From Rhodoferax sp. OV413 (GTDB lineage Bacteria > Pseudomonadota > Gammaproteobacteria > Burkholderiales > Burkholderiaceae_C), in NCBI GenBank assembly GCA_945885775.1, contig CAMCZF010000003.1:1-43059 (forward strand): a stretch of 43,059 nt of DNA, written 5' to 3'. Positions 36,034 to 43,059 of this stretch are shown piece after piece; the first letter of the stretch is position 1, and every line of letters begins with the position of its first letter. The position numbers and the translations under genes are program-made. The notes beneath the pieces are model-generated. The model did no database searches, was not told the origin of the DNA, and worked only from the letters and a program-made list of their open reading frames with translations.

Positions 36034-37854
36034 ATGGCAATAGTTGGGTTTGACTTTGGGACTACTAACAGTCTCATATCCGTTGTGCAGGGAGACCGTG
36101 TCATTAGCTTCAATGATGAGCAAGGGCTTCCCATACCTTCTGTGGTTTCCTACGAGGGTTCAAAGACTGTTGTTGGTCGACCAGCTCGTGAGCGTATGAG
36201 CAAGGCCGGGCTTGGTGTGCAAGGTAGTTTGGTTCGGTCTCCCAAGACACTCCTTGGCAAAGAGAGCGTTTACGTTGGTGGGCAGGAACGCAGTCCGGTA
36301 GATATTGTTCGGGACGTAGTGGGTTTCGTGCGTTCCGAGGCCATGAAAACTAGAACTGTCAAGAATCTGAAAGTAGACCAAGCTGTTGTAACTATTCCGG
36401 TAAATATGGACGGGCGGCGTAGGTCGCTATTGCGTGACGCATTCCGTTCGGCTGGAATCAGTATTGCTCAGTTCGTTCATGAGCCACTTGCTGCGCTTTA
36501 CGGCTACTTGAGGTCTCAGGAAGACCTTAAGGCGACTATTCGTAAGTTTGACAGGAAACTCGTTTTGGTATTTGACTGGGGTGGTGGGACTCTAGATTTG
36601 ACACTATGTCGGGTTGTTGACGGTATGCTGGTGCAGGTTGGAAACGATGGAACTGATGATGTTGGCGGTGACCTCTTTGACGAAGAAATTCGCAATGAGG
36701 TAGAGAAGCGTGTTAGAGAAAAGTTAAAAAAAGATGGTGATGTTGAGGTTCATGAAGACGCTCGCACGAGGTTAATGCATGAATGCGAGAAAGCAAAAAT
36801 TGACCTGAGTGGTCGGAGTAATGCCAATATTTTCGTCCAGACTTTTTTCCACGAGCTTGACGACCCCGCACTGGACTTAACACTTTCAAGAGATGACCTT
36901 GAGGGCATTGTCAGTAAACTTGTATCCAAGGGAATATCCAGGATTCAGCACCTTTTGGCCCGAGAGGGCTATTCCACAACATCAGTATCCCTGTGCTTGG
37001 CCACAGGGGGCATCGTAAATATGCCTTTGGTAAAGGCACGTTTGCATGAATTGTTTGGTCCGCAGCGAGTGCACGTCTCCGCAAGAAGTTCATCCCTAAT
37101 TTCAGAAGGGGCCGCTTGGGTTGCCCATGACAAGGCCAGGCTTCATTTAGCTAAGAATGTGGAACTCACCCTTGCTCGGAATTCATACATGCCGCTTCTG
37201 ACTGCAGGATTGGAGATGCCGAGAGAAGGCGAGATACGTAAAGATAGCTTCACTGTCTATTGCGTCGACCCAACGGATGGTCATGGAAAGTTTCAGCTGG
37301 TGTCTCCACACAGGGCAGGCCCAAAGGTCATGTCTGACGATAAACGACGGACGCTGACGAACCTAGTCGTGAACGTGGACAAAAAAGCAGCCCCATTTCA
37401 GGAGCGGCTGCAACTGGATGTGGCCATTGATGACAATCTGGTGCTGGTTGCGAAAGCGCGCTCTCTAAACATGAGAGGCTTGGACGAGTCTGAAGTTTAT
37501 GATCTTGAATTTGCGCTTCACTTTCCATCTGGTGGAGGCGGATGGAAAGTGAATTCCGAAATGCCCGGGTCCAACGAAGATGCTGCAAAGCGTGAACCTG
37601 GAGACCTTGTAATGCGATCAAATATTGCCTCCCACGAAAATAGGCTGCTTGTTCCGGGAGAGGTTTTATTTAAATTTGAACAATATGACCGACGCTTGAA
37701 TAGAGCTTCACAGCTTCAAGAGGATGAGTATGCTTACTACAAGCCTTGCTCGTACTGCGGTAGAGCGTCAAATGACCCTTTGTGCCGATGTTCCACATCG
37801 CCAACTAGCCGCGCATCGAAGTTGGGTGCCCCTCTGCCTGGCAGCCCCGTATAA
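36034..37854 (+). CDS. Hsp70-family protein with C-terminal four-cysteine motif
   Basis: The 606-residue protein has an Hsp70/actin-type ATPase. Phosphate-1 is GFDFGTTNSL (5-14). A lysine in PKTLLG (Lys71) matches the catalytic Lys of DnaK. Other marks are VTIPVNMDGRR, HEPLAALYG, phosphate-2 FDWGGGTLDL (180-189) and an adenosine motif LATGGIVNMP. The C-terminal 220 residues do not look like the normal substrate-binding domain and lid. They end in CSYC and CRC (Cys572, 575, 584, 586), a possible zinc site. It is the last gene of the cassette. Noncanonical Hsp70s of this type are likely to work on a dedicated partner; here the candidates are the dynamin or the coiled-coil protein. Confidence 0.88.
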   Translation: MAIVGFDFGTTNSLISVVQGDRVISFNDEQGLPIPSVVSYEGSKTVVGRPARERMSKAGLGVQGSLVRSPKTLLGKESVYVGGQERSPVDIVRDVVGFVRSEAMKTRTVKNLKVDQAVVTIPVNMDGRRRSLLRDAFRSAGISIAQFVHEPLAALYGYLRSQEDLKATIRKFDRKLVLVFDWGGGTLDLTLCRVVDGMLVQVGNDGTDDVGGDLFDEEIRNEVEKRVREKLKKDGDVEVHEDARTRLMHECEKAKIDLSGRSNANIFVQTFFHELDDPALDLTLSRDDLEGIVSKLVSKGISRIQHLLAREGYSTTSVSLCLATGGIVNMPLVKARLHELFGPQRVHVSARSSSLISEGAAWVAHDKARLHLAKNVELTLARNSYMPLLTAGLEMPREGEIRKDSFTVYCVDPTDGHGKFQLVSPHRAGPKVMSDDKRRTLTNLVVNVDKKAAPFQERLQLDVAIDDNLVLVAKARSLNMRGLDESEVYDLEFALHFPSGGGGWKVNSEMPGSNEDAAKREPGDLVMRSNIASHENRLLVPGEVLFKFEQYDRRLNRASQLQEDEYAYYKPCSYCGRASNDPLCRCSTSPTSRASKLGAPLPGSPV

Positions 37855-38364
37855 GTTAAATTTCTTTGTGTGGTATCTCATAGCATGAGTTTTCGCCTTG
37901 GGAGAATTTGAATTTTCAAAAATCTATAAACATAGAATTCGAACTCCGATATCGATGTCATTAACCATTCTTTGACGCCAACGTCATACTTTACAGTGGG
38001 TTAATTTAACGCCGGCACCAACAGTTATGCCGGGTGGAAATCCGAGCTTGAAGCGATCTTTGCAAAAAATAAGAATTTATTAAAATTCGAGTTGAGTTTA
38101 CGATAGCTATTTATTATTAAATTAATTCTTAACAACAAATTGGTAATTTTTAAGCTGTATCAAGCGTTGTACCGCTCACTTCCAAAATGAATCCTTTGAG
38201 GAAGAAATTTTCAGGATAACTTGCCAGGCTGGACCTGCGTATAAATAAGCAGCCTAATGTCCCCCGGTCATATATTACATATGTAATCTTTCCAAAGCTC
38301 TTGATTGGCTACGAGGCCATTGCGCTGACGGGCGGCAGTGAATATAAAAAATTGGGCGTGCCGT
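37855..38364. other. AT-rich intergenic region with one perfect 14-bp palindrome
   Basis: About 510 bp separate the convergent Hsp70 and NERD-helicase genes. I see no coding potential and no strong intrinsic terminator; a weak GCCGGC/GCCGGG pairing lies near 38012-38035. At 38274-38287 the sequence ATTACATATGTAAT is a perfect palindrome that could be an operator or a site where two DNA segments were joined. Confidence 0.5.
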
Positions 38365-39996
38365 TTAGCAAAATCTGTCCGTAATCAACTGCGCTGTTCT
38401 CGCAGACACCACCCACTCCAAATGCACCCGCGCCCGCGTCAGCCCCACAAACAGCAGTCGCCGGTTCATAGTATCCAACTCCGCAAAGTCACACTCCGTC
38501 AGCACCACCGCCGCAGCAGCCTGCCCCTTGAAGCGCCGCACGGACTCCACCAGTAGGTTGCCTTCTGTCCAAACCGGCGCGCCACCAGCGTCAAATGCCC
38601 CGTTAAACCGGCGCAGCGTCCAGTCCCCCAGCTTGTCGATGCCCTGCAATTGCGATCGTTCGCGCCCGCGCATGCTGATGACGGCAATGTCGTCCAGCGC
38701 AAAGCCGCGCTCCAGGCAGTGCTGCACTGCCTGGATGGTGCAGGGCTTAATGGCCTCGGAGTTGTTAAACACGATGGGGTCGGGCAGGTCACCCGCGTGG
38801 GGCCCCAGGGCTTCAATCTCCTTGCGAGTCAGATGCAGGGCGTTGATCAGCTTCACCAGCGTACGTGGTGAGCGAAAGTTTTCGTGGGAAGTGACTGTGA
38901 TGGCGTCGGGCAGCTCAAACTCCTCGCGGTCTTTATAGAGCTGCTGGTCTGGGTCTTCCAGTAAAAACGCTCGTCCGTTGTGCCGTACGCGCCCCAGCAG
39001 GGCTTGCACCCAGTCGGCCTGTAGGTCTTGAACCTCGTCCAGTACCAGCAGGTCCAGGTCTGCCGGGTTTCCTTCCAGCAGGGCAATGCATTGTTTGGCA
39101 ATGGCATCAAATGCGGCCACTGCCAAAAAGTCCACCGGCTTCCCGGCGCTGCGCAGCACCCGCACCGCGTACTCATGAAAAGTTTCTGTGGGCGTGCGCA
39201 CCGGTGCTACCCGCTGCATGTGGTCGGCCAGTGCCCGGTTAAAGCACAGGTATGCGGCTTTGAGTCCCGCAGCATCAGCGTCTTTCAGCAGCCTTAGAGC
39301 CAGCTGCGTTTTGCCAGAACCCGCGGTGCCCACCACACGCACAAGGCCTGAGGGCACCTGCATGCGCGGTACCCAGGTGGCAAGCCCGGCAGACAGGCGC
39401 GTGGCGTCTTGTTGCAGCCGCCCGGCCAGTGCCGACACATCGGACACCACCTGAAACCGGTTCTCAAAAAAGGCCAGTACCCGCGCCCGTGTGTCGGCGT
39501 GCGGCATGCCGGGCCCCAGTGTCTGGGCAATGCGGGTGCTGATGTGGCCTATATCTGCACTGTCCACAATGCGTTCGCGTGGCCACTGCACGGTGTCTGT
39601 TTGTACCTGCACGTCGGGCAAGACCAGCAGGTGGTGTAGCTGAACGCCCAGCCCTGCGTCATTCAGCCGCCCGCGAAGCGCACCATATTGCAGGCCGATC
39701 TGTCCAGTAACGCTTTTGCTGTGGCCGCCATAGCTCTTAAAAATGCCGCCTGGCGCGAAGGCCACCGGGCCAGACTTGACCTCGATCAGCAGCACGTCGC
39801 CCGCCTGGTTGACCACTACGATGTCAATCTCGCCATGCTGCTCATGCTCCCCTACACCGCGCGACCAGTCCACACTGTGGAAAAGGGTGTAGGCGCCAGA
39901 CAGCCCTTGCTCCAGTGTGTGCAGCAAAGCCACTTCCGCGTAGTCACCTGCGCCAAAGGCACCGCGCGGGGCGGGGGTGGGGATTAGGAGGGCCAT
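38365..39996 (-). CDS. NERD-domain nuclease fused to a UvrD/Rep-like SF1 helicase
   Basis: The 543-residue protein starts with a NERD domain. Its HGEIDIVVV (Asp58) and LLIEVKSG (Glu72, Lys74) give a PD-(D/E)XK active site. An SF1 helicase core follows: GTAGSGKT (223-230), LVLDEVQDL (318-326), and FVGLTRARVHLEW near the C-terminus, the VALTRA motif VI of UvrD/Rep. Such fusions are common in defence regions and probably process DNA by ATP-driven unwinding and cutting. It is transcribed towards the Hsp70 cassette and is GC-rich like BREX, so it is a separate unit. The start ATG at 39996 lacks a strong ribosome binding site. Confidence 0.88.
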   Translation of the reverse strand: MALLIPTPAPRGAFGAGDYAEVALLHTLEQGLSGAYTLFHSVDWSRGVGEHEQHGEIDIVVVNQAGDVLLIEVKSGPVAFAPGGIFKSYGGHSKSVTGQIGLQYGALRGRLNDAGLGVQLHHLLVLPDVQVQTDTVQWPRERIVDSADIGHISTRIAQTLGPGMPHADTRARVLAFFENRFQVVSDVSALAGRLQQDATRLSAGLATWVPRMQVPSGLVRVVGTAGSGKTQLALRLLKDADAAGLKAAYLCFNRALADHMQRVAPVRTPTETFHEYAVRVLRSAGKPVDFLAVAAFDAIAKQCIALLEGNPADLDLLVLDEVQDLQADWVQALLGRVRHNGRAFLLEDPDQQLYKDREEFELPDAITVTSHENFRSPRTLVKLINALHLTRKEIEALGPHAGDLPDPIVFNNSEAIKPCTIQAVQHCLERGFALDDIAVISMRGRERSQLQGIDKLGDWTLRRFNGAFDAGGAPVWTEGNLLVESVRRFKGQAAAAVVLTECDFAELDTMNRRLLFVGLTRARVHLEWVVSARTAQLITDRFC

Positions 39997-40607
39997 CGGT
40001 GTCGTTTACTTGAGGTGTTTGCGGATTCTAGGTGGGGGAGTTGCTTTTTGGGCTGTCGGGTGGGGCGAGCGGGGTAATGGTCTGGCGATGACCTAGGCGT
40101 GGTGATTTGCGGCCTGCTTGTTGGGTGCAATAGCCGGACATTCACAGGCGCTTAGATCGCCGATTTACTAGTTAGTTGCTGCCCCAGCGCTGAGAGCCTT
40201 GAATCGGAACGCAGGTGACGAAATTAGGAGCTCAGTCAGGTACTAGGTTGACGAGCATACTTAGCTAGGGCAACTTCTCCACTGTGTTGTCGTCTAAATA
40301 GACCTTCTTCTACAACTCCACCATTTAGACATGGCCGGTAGTCCGTATTTCGGCATTGTCGGGATGGCAGATGGCGACTACTAGGAGTGAAGTAGGGTAG
40401 AGAAACCTCTCGGCAATACTGTGATTCCCCGAACAGTAGCGGGAAAATGACCACTATTGACCATGCATGATAAGCGGTCCGCACTCGCCAAAGGCGCACA
40501 AATAGTAAAAAATTGACGATTCAATCGTTGAAGAAAATATTTATTTTGCAATATCTTATTAAATTGAATTCCATTTAAAAGTTAGTCTAAATATATTTCG
40601 AAAAAGT
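39997..40607. other. Gene-less segment flanking the presumed transposon end
   Basis: These 610 bp contain no ORF that looks coding; the frame open at 40236-40499 on the minus strand has unlikely composition. I see no tRNA and no recognisable gene end that would mark a known attachment site. The last 100 bp become very AT-rich just before the repeat array. The promoter of the NERD-helicase gene must lie near 40000, but no clear elements are visible. Confidence 0.5.
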
Positions 40608-40820
40608 TGTGTTGAACGCCAAAGTAGCTAAGTTGCGTTGAACACCAAAGTAGCTATTTTTCGCTAAGTTGCGTTGAACACCACAGTAGCTCAGTTGCGT
40701 TGAACGCACAAAAGATAATTATCTAAAGTGCGTTGAACACCACAGTAGCTCAGCTGCGTTGAACACCACAGTATCTCAGTTGCGTTGAACGCACATTATC
40801 TAAAGTGCGTTGAACGCACT
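40608..40820 (+). repeat. Array of eight related repeats, presumed TnsB-binding end of a Tn7-like transposon
   Basis: The core GTTGAAC followed by ACC, GCC or GCA occurs eight times, near 40611, 40637, 40673, 40698, 40731, 40757, 40783 and 40808. The full unit is about 26 bp, for example TTGCGTTGAACACC plus ACAGTAGCTCA. Three copies extend to the palindrome TGCGTTGAACGCA. The first copy differs by beginning TGTGTTGAAC, and TGT is the terminal trinucleotide of Tn7-like and related elements. A close array of ~22-bp sites at one end, next to an XRE gene and tnsA-like genes reading inwards, matches the tnsA-side end of Tn7. Plasmid-like iterons are the alternative, but no rep gene is seen. Confidence 0.6.
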
Positions 40821-40874
40821 AAAAAAAATTAATGAGAAATCCGAACACGGGGCGGCGGATGGTGACAGACTCAT

Positions 40875-40932
40875 GTAGAATTTTTCTACTGGTAGTAAGA
40901 TTTTTCAGATAAATCTTGCGATACTTTGTATC
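40875..40932 (+). promoter_or_regulatory. Three consecutive dyads upstream of the XRE gene
   Basis: Three short inverted repeats follow each other before the XRE start: GTAGA-N5-TCTAC at 40875-40889, AAGATTT-N7-AAATCTT at 40897-40917, and GATAC-TTT-GTATC at 40920-40932. They lie 24-82 bp upstream of the start ATG, where a promoter is expected. XRE regulators of mobile elements usually repress their own promoter through such dyads, so autoregulation is likely. Confidence 0.45.
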
Positions 40933-40956
40933 AGGTGAACATAAAGAAAATTCTGA

Positions 40957-41379
40957 ATGTCTAGTCCGGTGTCAATTTACTTGCGGGAGTTGCGGATGCG
41001 CATTGGCATGACCCAACTGGATCTGGCTCACTCGATTGGCTATGAGCAGGCTTATCTGTCAGCCATTGAGCTGGGTACCAAAAATCCCAGTGAAGAATTC
41101 CTTGAAAAACTGACCCGTGAGATAGAGTTCACTGAACGAGACCGTCAGGAACTGGATATCGCGCTGAAGGCATCCAGACGCCGGTTTACGCTGCCGCCAG
41201 AGACACCACCAAAGACCTTCTATTTTTGTAATGACTTGTGGGACAAGCTGGACCAACTGCACCCAGCTGTCCTAGATGCCATGCATGTGTTGTTGAGCAC
41301 CAGCGACCAATTGGCAGAACGCCCGCGTCATCAACCCGACCGCCTGAGGCGGCGCACCAAACAGGAGGCTCCAATGTAA
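40957..41379 (+). CDS. XRE-family helix-turn-helix regulator
   Basis: The 140-residue protein has an N-terminal Cro/CI-type helix-turn-helix (YLRELRMRIGMTQLDLAHSI then AYLSAIELGTKNPS, about residues 8-50). A helical segment follows and then a basic Arg-rich tail (RPRHQPDRLRRRTK). It lies 137 bp inside the repeat array. In Tn7-like elements an XRE gene is often found near an end, where it controls element genes. It is followed by a strong hairpin at 41381-41408, so it is probably transcribed alone. Confidence 0.85.
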   Translation: MSSPVSIYLRELRMRIGMTQLDLAHSIGYEQAYLSAIELGTKNPSEEFLEKLTREIEFTERDRQELDIALKASRRRFTLPPETPPKTFYFCNDLWDKLDQLHPAVLDAMHVLLSTSDQLAERPRHQPDRLRRRTKQEAPM

Positions 41380-41380
41380 A

Positions 41381-41408
41381 ACGGGACAAACCCTAGGGCT
41401 TGTCCCGT
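41381..41408 (+). terminator. Strong hairpin after the XRE gene
   Basis: ACGGGACAA at 41381-41389 pairs perfectly with TTGTCCCGT at 41400-41408 around a ten-base loop that itself contains CCCTAGGG. It begins just after the XRE stop codon. No long T-run follows, so it may be a weak or bidirectional terminator, or may stabilise the transcript end. Confidence 0.55.
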
Positions 41409-41430
41409 CTACATGGCCGCCAGAGCAGCC

Positions 41431-41458
41431 GATACTGACACTTGAGAATTTCAGTATC
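41431..41458 (+). repeat. 8-bp inverted repeat with GATAC/GTATC half-sites upstream of the tnsA-like genes
   Basis: GATACTGA at 41431-41438 is matched by TCAGTATC at 41451-41458 with 12 bases between. The outer GATAC/GTATC half-sites also form the third dyad before the XRE gene. A shared operator for the XRE protein is possible, though the spacing differs (3 versus 18 bases between half-sites). Confidence 0.35.
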
Positions 41459-41634
41459 GCGCAACGCGGTCACTCGGTCAAGACAAACCCCACCATTTTT
41501 CGACGGCGATCGCCCGATTCAACTCGGGGATGGGTGTTCTAACGCCCAAAAACTGGCAATTTCCTGTCAATTGATCAACTGCGACCAGGCTGAGGACGAC
41601 TCACGTCTGGCTGCCATCAGCACGGTAAATAGAA

Positions 41635-42597
41635 ATGAAGAAGACACAACCACATGCATCCAGTGCCTCAGCGCCGCTCGCGCTTCGCACAGGCCTCCCA
41701 GTCTCCGCAAAGGAACCTTGCGAGTTGGATCCATCATCAACACCATTACCCCCACAACATTGGGAAGCAAATAGTGTTTCCAGACCATCGACGGGGGAGT
41801 GCTTGGCGAAGACTGCTGGCCAATCAAAGCCGTCTCAAATGAAGCGTGTGCACCGTTCCCCACGCTCTATGGCCCGGCAGCTTCATCTCCCACATTTGCA
41901 GGAAAAACCAATCAGGGTGGGCTCTGACCTAGAGCGTGACTTTGTTCATGTCGCGTCTTTGTTCAGTTCAGTCGTGACGATCACCCATCAGCCCGTCAAA
42001 TGGGTCAGCGAAGACGCGAGTTACACCCCCTGTTTTTGGGTTTTTTTCAGGGACGGCAGCCAGTTGTTGGTCGAGGTCAAATCGGATCGCAACGTCGAAA
42101 AGTGCAGGCCGCTTTTAGGTAGCGCAGGGGCTGAGGTGAATGGGATCCAGACGCCGTTCATCATTGTGACCGACCACCACCTAAAGTCCGGACCGCGGAC
42201 TGCGAACGCGCGGTTAATTCACCGCTACGCGAAGACGTCATTTCCCGCCGCAGACTGTGAACGGGTGCTGCAGCGCGTGAATGAATCAAATTCAGGAATT
42301 TCGGTGAAAGAGCTGTGCAGCAGCACGGGCGTTAGCCGGGAAGTGATTCTTCACTTGGTCGCCTGTCGCCGGCTGGCTCTCAGCCCCGACCTGGCCCTCG
42401 AGCCTAGGGACCGTGTATTCCCGGTTCAGGAGTCGAAGAGCAGAAGCCATGCGACTGCCTTTAAAAGTTGGATTAACGCTCAGGGATGGCCGCTCCAAAG
42501 GGTTGAGATTGACCACGCAGCGTGCGACTTGGCCTTACTACGGCTAGCAAGCCTCTGGGCCGACGCCTGTCGGCCATCACAACGGAGATCTAAATGA
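41635..42597 (+). CDS. TnsA-like endonuclease, first copy, catalytic Asp replaced by Cys
   Basis: The open frame from ATG 41635 encodes 320 residues; the TnsA-like part begins at ATG 41839 (MKRVHRSPRSMARQLHLPHL). It has SDLERDF with the first catalytic Glu, ITHQPVKW, then ASYTPCFWVFF and LLVEVKSD. In the second copy and in the TnsA family the middle motif reads YTPDF, so the active-site Asp is Cys here (codon at 42031). This copy is therefore probably not a nuclease. The C-terminal part has a helix-turn-helix-like segment (ISVKELCSSTGVSREVILHL). The first 68 residues resemble the small ORF at 42594-42785. The stop overlaps that ORF by an ATGA junction. Confidence 0.75.
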   Translation: MKKTQPHASSASAPLALRTGLPVSAKEPCELDPSSTPLPPQHWEANSVSRPSTGECLAKTAGQSKPSQMKRVHRSPRSMARQLHLPHLQEKPIRVGSDLERDFVHVASLFSSVVTITHQPVKWVSEDASYTPCFWVFFRDGSQLLVEVKSDRNVEKCRPLLGSAGAEVNGIQTPFIIVTDHHLKSGPRTANARLIHRYAKTSFPAADCERVLQRVNESNSGISVKELCSSTGVSREVILHLVACRRLALSPDLALEPRDRVFPVQESKSRSHATAFKSWINAQGWPLQRVEIDHAACDLALLRLASLWADACRPSQRRSK

Positions 42598-42785
42598 ATA
42601 CGAAACATCAACTGGCATCTACTGCCTCAGCGCCCCAAGCGCTTCGCCAAGGCATCTCAGCGCGCGCAATCGAACGGCGCAGTTCCGCGCCACCATCAGC
42701 GCGACGCCCACTTTTCGCAGTCAAGAGGCAATTCTGTATCCAGCCCCGCGTCGCGAATGGTTCTGGAGTAGGGGCGTGCAAATGA
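42594..42785 (+). CDS. Small ORF between the two TnsA-like genes (63 aa)
   Basis: The ORF starts in an ATGA overlap with the previous stop, after GGAG, and ends in an ATGA overlap with the next start. Its first 20 residues (MNTKHQLASTASAPQALRQG) match the extra N-terminus of the first copy (MKKTQPHASSASAPLALRTG) at about half of the positions, so both arose from one duplicated unit. The rest is basic and without known motif. It may be a leader peptide that couples translation, or the N-terminal part of a frameshifted fusion. Confidence 0.5.
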   Translation: MNTKHQLASTASAPQALRQGISARAIERRSSAPPSARRPLFAVKRQFCIQPRVANGSGVGACK

Positions 42786-43059
42786 AAAAATCCACTAGGA
42801 AAGTGGTGCGCCGTTCGCCCTCCCATACGGTCCGACTGCTTCATCTGCCCCACTTGCAGAAAGAACCCGTGGAGGCAGATTCTGCCCTCGAGCGTGACTT
42901 TGTGCATATTGCGGCTTTGTTCAGCTCAACCGTATCTATCACTCATCAGCCTTTCAAACTGGTCTGGGAGGACGCGAGTTACACGCCCGATTTCTTGGTT
43001 TGCTTCAAGGATGGCAGCCAGTTGGTGGTCGAGGTCAAACCGGTTCCACATGTCGAAAA
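42782..43059 (+). CDS. TnsA-like endonuclease, second copy (3' end missing)
   Basis: The gene runs off the right edge; 92 codons are visible from ATG 42782. The motifs are intact: ALERDFVHIA with the first Glu, SITHQPFKL, ASYTPDFLVCF with the catalytic Asp at residue 70, and LVVEVKP with the catalytic Lys. In Tn7, TnsA cuts the 5' ends of the transposon and works with TnsB, TnsC and a targeting protein, which would be expected to the right of the window. It is clearly related to the first copy 0.9 kb upstream, so the pair is a tandem duplication. I assign no symbol because the rest of the element is not visible. Confidence 0.78.
   Translation, partial: MKKSTRKVVRRSPSHTVRLLHLPHLQKEPVEADSALERDFVHIAALFSSTVSITHQPFKLVWEDASYTPDFLVCFKDGSQLVVEVKPVPHVE

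Noticed and set aside
36034-37854. Housekeeping DnaK
   Set aside because: The C-terminus is not DnaK-like, there is no dnaJ or grpE beside it, and it is locked into the dynamin cassette.
40236-40499. 87-codon minus-strand ORF
   Set aside because: It has no ribosome binding site, an improbable residue composition and no recognisable motif.
40608-40820. CRISPR array
   Set aside because: The repeats are short and vary, and the gaps between them are themselves partly repeated, so there are no unique spacers.
40608-40820. Plasmid replication origin with iterons
   Set aside because: No rep or par gene is present, and the adjacent genes are transposon-like; kept only as the alternative reading.
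41442-41774. 110-codon plus-strand ORF
   Set aside because: It overlaps the tnsA-like frame, and its product looks random; the region before 41635 contains an inverted repeat instead.

Overview
The window is a dense accessory, phage-defence type region from what looks like a betaproteobacterium of the Burkholderiales, probably Comamonadaceae. That placement is an inference from the H-NS type protein, the general codon use and the moderately high GC. No ribosomal or housekeeping gene is present to fix it. Several blocks are clearly poorer in GC than the rest: 7.5-8.7 kb, 15.6-16.3 kb, part of pglX, and 30.7-37.9 kb. This suggests an island built from pieces of different origin.

Left part (1-11.5 kb, nearly all minus strand). 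It holds the 5' part of an RloC/PrrC-like AAA_13 ATPase, a small lipoprotein, an H-NS protein and small unknown genes. A probable operon follows with a DUF2130 coiled-coil protein, a large DUF2779 double-nuclease protein and a 129-residue unknown. Next come two low-GC unknowns, an SNF2 helicase whose C-terminal SWIM zinc finger is cut off by an in-frame TAA, and a DUF3293 gene. The DUF3293 gene is preceded by a riboswitch-like structured leader with an intrinsic terminator that overlaps its ribosome binding site.

Middle part (11.6-16.5 kb, plus strand). It carries an unknown protein coupled to an ADP-ribosylglycohydrolase, a VRR-NUC nuclease, a SprT-like metalloprotease and a WYL regulator (a BrxR candidate). 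The WYL gene overlaps a low-GC gene that looks like a distant paralogue of the one at 8.0-8.7 kb.

BREX core (16.6-30.6 kb). This is a complete type 1 BREX operon in the usual order brxA-brxB-brxC-pglX-pglZ-brxL, with two insertions: a membrane-anchored coiled-coil protein between brxC and pglX, and a BrnT/BrnA toxin-antitoxin pair between pglX and pglZ. The likely target-recognition part of PglX has a distinct base composition.

Downstream cassette (30.7-37.9 kb). Four tightly spaced genes encode a dynamin-like GTPase with an apparent MIT_C/PLD-like C-terminus, a protein with a canonical C2H2 zinc finger, a coiled-coil protein and an Hsp70 with a C-terminal four-cysteine motif. I do not recognise this set as a named system, and it is my best candidate for an undescribed one.

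Right end (38-43 kb). A NERD-nuclease/SF1-helicase fusion on the minus strand is followed by about 600 bp without genes. Then comes an array of eight related repeats beginning with TGT, an XRE regulator and two tandem TnsA-like endonuclease genes. The first of these has lost its catalytic Asp, and the second runs off the window. I read this as the end of a Tn7-like transposon whose core genes lie to the right.
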